Below are positions 58,647-64,000 of a stretch of 64,000 nt of DNA, piece by piece (position 1 is the stretch's first letter; each line of letters starts with the position of its first letter). A model generated the notes under the pieces. That model was not told the origin of the DNA and searched no databases. It saw nothing but the letters and a program-made list of their open reading frames with translations. Where the stretch lies: the NCBI RefSeq assembly GCF_030818695.1, contig NZ_JAUTAR010000001.1, positions 4,086,501-4,150,500 of the forward strand, given 5' to 3'. The position numbers and the translations under genes are program-made. Source of the DNA: Chryseobacterium sp. SORGH_AS_0447 (GTDB lineage: Bacteria; Bacteroidota; Bacteroidia; Flavobacteriales; Weeksellaceae).

Positions 58647-59363
58647 ATGAATATACTCAATTTACTTTTTACCAAGGACGGATTGATCTACCAGATTGCC
58701 AGAAATAAGAGCATTGTGGAGGAAAAATCATATTTCGTTGACGAGGAATCTCCGGAAAATTTTATTGCCGAAACGCTGGATCACGTCCTGCTGAAACAGA
58801 GATTTGATGAAATCCATGTCATTTCAGCGCTGAATCATTTTACGCTGATGCCGGAAGGTTTTTCGGAGCATGAAACCGGCTTCGACCTGATTGCCTTCAA
58901 TGCACCTGTGGATAAGGAAAAAGAAGAACTGATGCTGTCCATCAATGAAAAATTTAAGATCCAGTTCTACTATACTTTCCCGAAAGATTTTTACAAAAAG
59001 ATCAAGGAATTGGCGCTGCCGGTTCAGTTTAATTTCTCGGGTGAAAAGTTTTTAAATTCCATTCAATACAAAAACGGCAAAGAAATCCACATCAATCTTT
59101 ATCATAACCAATGTGAGTTTTTTGCCATAGACAACAAAAAAATTATCTTATACAATAACCTGGATGTAAATTCAGAGGTTGATTTTCTTTATTTTGTGAT
59201 GTTTACGTTAAGCAAAATCGGTTTCGGGATCAATGAAACCCACTTTTTCGCTTACGGGGAAACAACGGAAAATGAAACCTTCATTTCAGAATTGCAGAAA
59301 TTCGTAAAAAACATGAAGATTGTATTTGATAATATTCCAAACAAAAATTTTATCTTAAATTAG
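58647..59363 (+). CDS. DUF3822-family protein
   Basis: This 238-residue protein matches DUF3822 of flavobacteria by context and layout: two actin-like-fold halves, with YQIARNKSIVEEKSYFVDEE, HVISALNHFTLMPEGFSEHE, FDLIAFNAPVDKEKEELMLS and NLYHNQCEFFAIDNKKIILY. It precedes an RsmD-type methyltransferase gene after 60 nt, the usual neighbour of DUF3822. Function unknown. Confidence 0.85.
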   Translation: MNILNLLFTKDGLIYQIARNKSIVEEKSYFVDEESPENFIAETLDHVLLKQRFDEIHVISALNHFTLMPEGFSEHETGFDLIAFNAPVDKEKEELMLSINEKFKIQFYYTFPKDFYKKIKELALPVQFNFSGEKFLNSIQYKNGKEIHINLYHNQCEFFAIDNKKIILYNNLDVNSEVDFLYFVMFTLSKIGFGINETHFFAYGETTENETFISELQKFVKNMKIVFDNIPNKNFILN

Positions 59364-59423
59364 GTTCATAATCTGCTAACGGGTGGAGACACTAGCAGTT
59401 TAATACCCTATAACCCAACAACT

Positions 59424-60008
59424 ATGTACAGAATCATTTCAGGCAAATGGAAAGCCAAGAAAATAGCGGCTCCGAAAAATTTTGATGTAAGGCCGACCAC
59501 GGATTTTGCAAAAGAAGCATTGTTCAGCATTTTGGAAAATACCTACGATATGCAATCGATCTCTGTGCTGGACTTGTTTGCGGGAATCGGCTCCATTAGT
59601 TTTGAGTTTGCTTCAAGAGGCTGCCAGGATATAACTTCGGTAGAAATGAACCCGAAGCATACTTCTTTTCTTAATTCTACGGCTTCAGAGCTGGGATTCA
59701 GCCTGCAGGTGAATGTTCAGAGAGGCGATGTATTCGACTGGCTGAAGAAATTCAGGAATAAAAAATCTTTTGAAATCGTTTTTTCCGATGCGCCTTTCGA
59801 AATGGAAGAGAAGAAATATCATGAAATCATTTCTCTGGTATTGAACAATAAATATTTAAAAGAAAACGGCATTCTTGTCGTTGAGCATCAAAGCCGCATG
59901 AAATTTGACCATCCGAACCTGATCGATACCCGGAAATACGGAAACGTAAGCTTCAGTTTTTTTGAGCCGAATAAGGAAGAAAAAGAAGATATTCCAACCA
60001 TAGAATAA
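59424..60008 (+). CDS. rsmD: RsmD-type rRNA guanine-N2 methyltransferase
   Basis: This 194-residue enzyme is related to RsmD, which methylates G966 of 16S rRNA. It has MYRIISGKWKAKKIAAPK, VRPTTDFAKEALFSILEN and the AdoMet loop VLDLFAGIGSISFEFASRG. The catalytic motif IV, which is usually D/N-P-P-Y/F, reads FSDAPFEMEE here, with Ala for the first Pro. Length and the rest of the fold are normal. It is followed by a strong terminator. Confidence 0.88.
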   Translation: MYRIISGKWKAKKIAAPKNFDVRPTTDFAKEALFSILENTYDMQSISVLDLFAGIGSISFEFASRGCQDITSVEMNPKHTSFLNSTASELGFSLQVNVQRGDVFDWLKKFRNKKSFEIVFSDAPFEMEEKKYHEIISLVLNNKYLKENGILVVEHQSRMKFDHPNLIDTRKYGNVSFSFFEPNKEEKEDIPTIE

Positions 60009-60019
60009 TAGAATAATAG

Positions 60020-60051
60020 AATAATCAGGAAGTTTTCCTGATTATTTTTTT
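60020..60051 (+). terminator. Terminator after rsmD
   Basis: AATAATCAGGAA and TTCCTGATTATT form a 12-bp stem with a 3-nt loop and are followed by T residues. Confidence 0.9.
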
Positions 60052-60211
60052 GATGTCTATATCTACCTTTTAAGAAGTACAGGAAACAGAAACAGGCTTT
60101 TTAAAAACGTTTAAATATTTTACTACCAGTTCTGGTTTTACAGCTATACCCATACGGCAGGACTACGATATTATTTATCACTTAAATTTATACTATCATT
60201 CTTTACCGTTA

Positions 60212-60242
60212 TTGCAAATGTTCAAAACATACAATAGTTTTG
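60212..60242 (+). promoter_or_regulatory. -33/-7 promoter of the nitroreductase gene
   Basis: TTG at 60212-60214 and TAGTTTTG at 60235-60242 are 20 nt apart and fit TTTG-N19-TAnnTTTG. The ATG is 28 nt downstream. Confidence 0.6.
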
Positions 60243-60270
60243 CAACTATAAAAAATATAGTTTAAAAATT

Positions 60271-60873
60271 ATGAGCTTTTTAGAAAAAATGAAATCGAGA
60301 TATACGGTAAAAAAGTATAATCCGAATGGAAAGATAAGTGATGAAACGGTACAACAACTGAAAGACATTTTACAGCTGAGCCCTTCTTCTATCAACAGCC
60401 AGCCGTGGAATTTTGTCTTTGTGAATGAATCTTCAGAAAACAGGGAAAAGCTTGCCGATGCCTCTTATTGGAACAAGGATAAGGTAGTCAACAGCAACCT
60501 GCTAATCGTATTCCAGGTGCTGAAAAATCCGGAAGATTTTGAAAAGCAGATCAAAGGGTATCTGCCGGAAGGTTCCATCAATTATTATAAAAACTTTGTG
60601 AAGTCTAAAGGTGAAACAGCCATAAAATCGTGGATGGCACACCAGGTTTACCTGTCATTGGGTGTACTGCTTTCCGCCTGTGCTGAAATGGGCCTCGATT
60701 CTACACCGATGGAAGGTATTGAAAATGATAAATACGATGAAATTATCAACAATGATAAATACGAAACCCTTTTTGCCGTAACTGTAGGCACAAGATCGGA
60801 AGAAGATACCAACCAACCCGTGCATACGCCTAAGAAAAGGCTGGAAAGTTCAGAGGTGATCGTGGAGATCTGA
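60271..60873 (+). CDS. NAD(P)H-dependent nitroreductase (NfsB type)
   Basis: This 200-residue FMN enzyme has RYTVKKYNPNGKISDETVQQ (FMN phosphate-binding R), QLSPSSINSQPWNFVFV, and the GVLLSACAEMGLDSTPMEG block of the nitroreductase family. It reduces nitro- or quinone compounds. It stands alone with its own promoter and is convergent with murI. Confidence 0.93.
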   Translation: MSFLEKMKSRYTVKKYNPNGKISDETVQQLKDILQLSPSSINSQPWNFVFVNESSENREKLADASYWNKDKVVNSNLLIVFQVLKNPEDFEKQIKGYLPEGSINYYKNFVKSKGETAIKSWMAHQVYLSLGVLLSACAEMGLDSTPMEGIENDKYDEIINNDKYETLFAVTVGTRSEEDTNQPVHTPKKRLESSEVIVEI

Positions 60874-60892
60874 TTTAATTCAAATAAAAAAT

Positions 60893-60922
60893 AAAAGCTG
60901 TCTCTTCACGGGACAGCTTTGC
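60893..60922. terminator. Bidirectional terminator between the nitroreductase gene and murI
   Basis: AAAGCTGTC (60894-60902) and GACAGCTTT (60912-60920) form a 9-bp stem with T-rich flanks on both strands. Confidence 0.8.
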
Positions 60923-60924
60923 TT

Positions 60925-61755
60925 TTATAGAACTTTCAATTCAAGATCGATGGTTTTTCCGAAAAATTTCTTGGAAATCTTTTCGAAGTTTTTCGTAAGA
61001 TCCGAAAGATAGAAATGGTAATTCGGATTGGGATTCTGGTCATTCAGGAGATTGTATTTATCCAGGATAATTTTCAGATGATTGGCCACAATATTCGGGG
61101 AGTCGATCACGCGAACCCGGTTTCCGTAATACTGCTTGATTTCATCAATTAATAAAGGATAATGGGTACATCCCAGGATCAGGGTTTCAATATTCTTAAG
61201 CTTACTGTTGCTGAGGTAATTGTAAATGATGGCATGGGTAATCGGATGGTTTTTAAAGCCTTCTTCAATCGCAGGAACCAACAAGGGTGTTGCCAGTTCA
61301 TCCACTTTAATCCATTTATTGTGCTTCCGGATGCTTTTTTTATATAAGCCTGAATTCACTGTTGCTTTTGTCGCAATAACCCCAACGTTATTATGAATCT
61401 CGTAGGATACTTTTTCTGCCACCGGATTAATCACATCGATTACGGGAACTTTTCCCGCCACCGACAGCATCACTTCGTTCAAAGCATTGGCCGTCGCCGT
61501 ATTGCAGGCAATAACGATGGCTTTGCAGTTTTGCTCCAGCAGAAAGTTGGTGATTTTGGTAGAATATTCGATGATGGCTTCCCTTGATTTTTCACCGTAA
61601 GGAAGATGCTTGGTATCGCCGAAATAAATAAGGTCTTCATGAGGAAGCAACCTTTTGATTTCTTTAGCTACCGTTAATCCTCCTACTCCGCTATCGAAAA
61701 TCCCGATAGGCTGTTTCGGTGAAAGGTGCGAGTAATCCTGTTTTTTAGTTTTCAA
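60925..61755 (-). CDS. murI: Glutamate racemase
   Basis: This 276-residue enzyme makes D-glutamate for peptidoglycan. Signatures are PIGIFDSGVGGLTVAKEI, the catalytic Cys in IVIACNTATANALN and the second Cys in LILGCTHYPLLID, plus VIDSPNIVANHL at the C-terminus. A CAAAAATA word at 61776-61783 (TATTTTTG on the minus strand) lies 20 nt upstream. Confidence 0.95.
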   Translation of the reverse strand: MKTKKQDYSHLSPKQPIGIFDSGVGGLTVAKEIKRLLPHEDLIYFGDTKHLPYGEKSREAIIEYSTKITNFLLEQNCKAIVIACNTATANALNEVMLSVAGKVPVIDVINPVAEKVSYEIHNNVGVIATKATVNSGLYKKSIRKHNKWIKVDELATPLLVPAIEEGFKNHPITHAIIYNYLSNSKLKNIETLILGCTHYPLLIDEIKQYYGNRVRVIDSPNIVANHLKIILDKYNLLNDQNPNPNYHFYLSDLTKNFEKISKKFFGKTIDLELKVL

Positions 61756-61775
61756 AATAACGTTGAAATTTTATG

Positions 61776-61783
61776 CAAAAATA
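61776..61783 (-). promoter_or_regulatory. -7 promoter box of murI
   Basis: TATTTTTG on the minus strand matches TAnnTTTG, 20 nt before the ATG. Confidence 0.45.
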
Positions 61784-61820
61784 AGGAATTTTGTCACGTA
61801 AAATATGACGTGAAATTAAT

Positions 61821-62945
61821 TTAGACAATAAACAGGTCCGAAGCGATCCCATCCGCCATAAACCAGTGCTTTTCAGGAATCTTCAGATGGTTGTTTTCAA
61901 TAACGAGGATTTCCTCATCCAGTTTCTGTTTGATTTCACGCTGGAAATGCTCCAGGATCCGGTCATCAAATTTTCCCTTTAAGCTTTCAAGATCAACCCC
62001 CCAGATGGTCCGCAGGCCGATCATGATCATTTCATTGAACTGGTCTTCCCGGGAAAGGAGCTCCTCCTCTTTCGCCAAAAGATTGGCGTTGAGCTTTTTA
62101 ATGTACTGTTGGTTGTTGGCAACATTCCAGCTTCTGATATCCGTACCGTTGTATGAATGGGCAGACGGGCCGATTCCCAGGTATTCCTTGTATTTCCAAT
62201 ACGAAGAATTATGTCTTGAATAAAAGCCGGGCCTCGCAAAGTTGGAAACCTCGTAGTGTTCAAACCCACGGTCTTTCAGAAAATCCGACAGATAATAAAA
62301 TTCCCGGTTCTGCTCCTCTTCTTTCGGACTCATGACTTTTCCTTTGGAGATCCAGTTTTCCAAAGCGGTTTTAGGCTCTACCGTTAAAGCATATGAAGAA
62401 ATATGGGGCACTTCAAGCGCGATGGTTTTATACAGGTTTTCTTTCCAGATTTCCAGATTGGAAGTGGGTGATCCGTAAATGAGATCAATGCTTAAATTTT
62501 CAAAGCCGAAATCCTGCGCCCTCTTAATGGAATCTTCCGCTTCATTGGCGGTATGTGCACGGTTCATCAGTTTCAGATCGGCTTCAAAAAAACTCTGGGT
62601 TCCGATGGAAAGCCTGTTTACCACAGAATCGGATAACCCTTTTAAGAAGTTTTTATCCAGATCATCCGGGTTCGCTTCCAACGTAATTTCAATATCTTTT
62701 TCGAAACTGAAATATTTCAACACCTCATCGATCAGAGATTTTATTTCATCCGCAGAAAGAACAGAGGGTGTCCCGCCGCCGAAATAAAGGGATTGTAAGC
62801 TTTTGTTCTGCAATTCATCTTTTCTGAGAAAGATTTCCTTCTTCATAGCAGCCAGCATTTCATCCTTAAAATTCAAGGAGGTTGAAAAGTGAAAATTACA
62901 ATAGCTGCATTTCTGCTTACAAAAGGGGATGTGAATATAAATCAT
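61821..62945 (-). CDS. hemW: HemW-type radical SAM heme chaperone
   Basis: This 374-residue protein has the radical-SAM cluster motif FCKQKCSYCNFHF (C-x3-C-x2-C), followed by LYFGGGTPSVLSADEI and VNRLSIGTQSFFEADLKLMN, which separate HemW from other radical SAM enzymes. A KYKEYLGIGPSAHSYNG block and the C-terminal HemN-C helices (MIMIGLRTIWGVDLESLKGK) are present. It is thought to transfer heme into apoproteins; it lacks the extra cysteine of true HemN. It directly follows the PorP terminator. Confidence 0.94.
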   Translation of the reverse strand: MIYIHIPFCKQKCSYCNFHFSTSLNFKDEMLAAMKKEIFLRKDELQNKSLQSLYFGGGTPSVLSADEIKSLIDEVLKYFSFEKDIEITLEANPDDLDKNFLKGLSDSVVNRLSIGTQSFFEADLKLMNRAHTANEAEDSIKRAQDFGFENLSIDLIYGSPTSNLEIWKENLYKTIALEVPHISSYALTVEPKTALENWISKGKVMSPKEEEQNREFYYLSDFLKDRGFEHYEVSNFARPGFYSRHNSSYWKYKEYLGIGPSAHSYNGTDIRSWNVANNQQYIKKLNANLLAKEEELLSREDQFNEMIMIGLRTIWGVDLESLKGKFDDRILEHFQREIKQKLDEEILVIENNHLKIPEKHWFMADGIASDLFIV

Positions 62946-62975
62946 AAAAAAAGAGCCCTGAAAAATTCAGAGCTC
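62946..62975 (-). terminator. Terminator of the PorP/SprF gene
   Basis: On the minus strand GAGCTCTGAA and TTCAGGGCTC (one G-U) with a 3-nt loop are followed by seven T residues, ending at the hemW start. Confidence 0.85.
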
Positions 62976-62997
62976 AAATGTATTTAAATTAAATCAA

Positions 62998-63948
62998 TTA
63001 ATATCTATAACCTCTGTGGTTAATGAAGTTGTCGAAGTTATACCCTAACCCGATCATGAAGCTGTTTCCTCCGTACTGCTGGATGTCAGACAATCCTAAG
63101 TTATACGTCGCCCCGATCATGAATTTGTTGAATCTTACTTTTACAACCGGTGCAATCTGAAGCTCCTGACTGTCGAATCTGTTCTGAACAGAACGGTAGC
63201 TTACCCCGAAGGAGAATGCATTGATATCGTTGAAGAACGTTGCCATCAAGTTATAATCAATCGTTCTTGTAGAGTTTGTATTAAGGTTAATTAATGCAGA
63301 CGGTGTGAAATAGATGTTATCTCCAATATGCCAGTCATATCCTAAGTTTAAGAAAAACTTGATCGGAGAAGGCTCACGTCCGTTTACAATCGCTTCATCA
63401 TTGGTAAGAGCGATATCGTTTACGGAAACCCCTGCGAAGATATTTCGGTAAGTAGCCTGTGCCCCAAAGTTGGCATAAGCCATGAAGATGTTGCTTTCGC
63501 TTCCCTGCAATAAAGGATCTGAAGCATCTTGTGTATTAATCTTCGAATAATCAAAATTCATGTTATAGAAACTCACACTTGTACCGAATGAGAACTGGTC
63601 TTTTCGGTCTCCTTCGCTGCTAAGAGGAATAAAATATGAAGCACCCGCCGTAATACCTCCGGCAGAAATAGGCCCGTTGCTGTCTCGGAATACAGATAAA
63701 CCTGCACCTACCCTATCAAAGATGTTCGCGTTGATCCCTACCGACTGTACGTTGGGAGACTCACTGAACTTCGAAAATTGCTGCTGATAGTTAAGATTAA
63801 GCTGCACATAGTCGGTCTTTCCGTATTGTGCCGGGTTGAACAAAAACTCACCATCTAAAAGATATTGTTGATAGTACGGTAAAGTTTCTTGTGCTTTGTA
63901 TGCATTTGACAAAAGAGCTAAACATACGATAGCATATAGTTTTCTCAT
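62998..63948 (-). CDS. PorP/SprF-family type IX secretion protein
   Basis: From the ATG at 63948 the protein has 316 residues with a signal peptide (MRKLYAIVCLALLSNAYKAQ). The mature part is an outer-membrane barrel of the PorP/SprF family: YYQQYLLDGEFLFNPAQYGK, the AGLSVFRDSNGPISAGGITA block and the final NSFMIGLGYNFDNFINHRGY. These proteins anchor substrates of the type IX system. No T9SS core gene (porK-N) or partner adhesin is adjacent in the window. A CAAATATA word at 63972-63979 (TATATTTG on the minus strand) supports this start. Confidence 0.93.
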   Translation of the reverse strand: MRKLYAIVCLALLSNAYKAQETLPYYQQYLLDGEFLFNPAQYGKTDYVQLNLNYQQQFSKFSESPNVQSVGINANIFDRVGAGLSVFRDSNGPISAGGITAGASYFIPLSSEGDRKDQFSFGTSVSFYNMNFDYSKINTQDASDPLLQGSESNIFMAYANFGAQATYRNIFAGVSVNDIALTNDEAIVNGREPSPIKFFLNLGYDWHIGDNIYFTPSALINLNTNSTRTIDYNLMATFFNDINAFSFGVSYRSVQNRFDSQELQIAPVVKVRFNKFMIGATYNLGLSDIQQYGGNSFMIGLGYNFDNFINHRGYRY

Positions 63949-63971
63949 AACAAATCTTGATTTCAATTCAA

Positions 63972-63979
63972 CAAATATA
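63972..63979 (-). promoter_or_regulatory. -7 promoter box of the PorP/SprF gene
   Basis: TATATTTG on the minus strand lies 23 nt before the ATG at 63948; the -33 region is partly outside the window. Confidence 0.5.
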
Positions 63980-64000
63980 AAAAAATTCTCAATATATTTT

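Noticed and set aside
59373-59398. Hairpin CTGCTA/TAGCAG before rsmD
   Set aside because: Six base pairs with a 14-nt loop and no T run; too weak to call a regulatory element.

Overview
The window looks like a chromosomal segment of a flavobacterium close to Chryseobacterium or Elizabethkingia (Weeksellaceae, Bacteroidota). The evidence is type IX secretion features (a C-terminal sorting domain, a PorP/SprF protein), -7 promoter boxes of the form TAnnTTTG, near absence of Shine-Dalgarno sites, DUF349, DUF5606 and DUF3822 proteins, short GG-leader peptides starting MKNLRKLSKKELK, and a 14-gene nuo operon with a short NuoG.

Left part, 1-11.2 kb: accessory and partly duplicated. After the tail of an SDR oxidoreductase, an NTF2-like protein and an APH-type kinase, there are two diverged copies of a cassette (lipoprotein plus small secreted protein, with a conserved leader). 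They surround an ECF sigma factor gene that overlaps a gene for an anti-sigma-like/outer-membrane-barrel protein. Then come a beta-propeller lipoprotein and a GT2 glycosyltransferase that overlap, followed by decayed remains of a second propeller gene and a tRNA(CAT).

Middle, 11.3-22.2 kb: mostly housekeeping. Methylmalonyl-CoA epimerase, rbfA, a LolC/E-like permease, a secreted endonuclease I with FN3 and T9SS domains, aroE, a DUF349 protein, ribD, a GG-leader mini-peptide, a YigZ-type protein, a zinc peptidase, a GNAT protein and a 58-residue membrane protein.

22.3-36.7 kb: the complete respiratory complex I operon nuoABCDEF-(outer-membrane-like gene)-GHIJKLMN, opening with a TAAATTTG promoter and closing with a strong terminator. 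Some internal gaps carry degenerate repeats.

36.9-47.5 kb: a large GAF-like protein. An HD phosphohydrolase fused to a PycTM (Pycsar effector) domain lies head to head with a 1238-residue lipoprotein that combines a calcineurin-like phosphoesterase, a kinase-like middle region and a C-terminal outer-membrane barrel. A mazG-FUSC-propeller operon follows.

47.5-53.4 kb: a repeat-rich, visibly AT-rich accessory island. It has GG-leader peptide genes or remnants, a small lipoprotein, an OLD-like ATPase/TOPRIM-like gene followed 2 nt later by a D12-class adenine methyltransferase (candidate defence pair), a membrane-anchored coiled-coil protein, and gene tails at both edges.

53.4-64 kb: housekeeping again. 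DUF5606, def-ruvX, SixA-like phosphatase, serine hydrolase, YfcE-like phosphoesterase, Smr protein, DUF3822, RsmD, nitroreductase, murI, hemW and a PorP/SprF-family protein.

Starts were moved downstream of the longest open frame where a signal peptide, an ATG or a promoter box argued for it; this is said in each entry. All identifications are by eye, without database searches.
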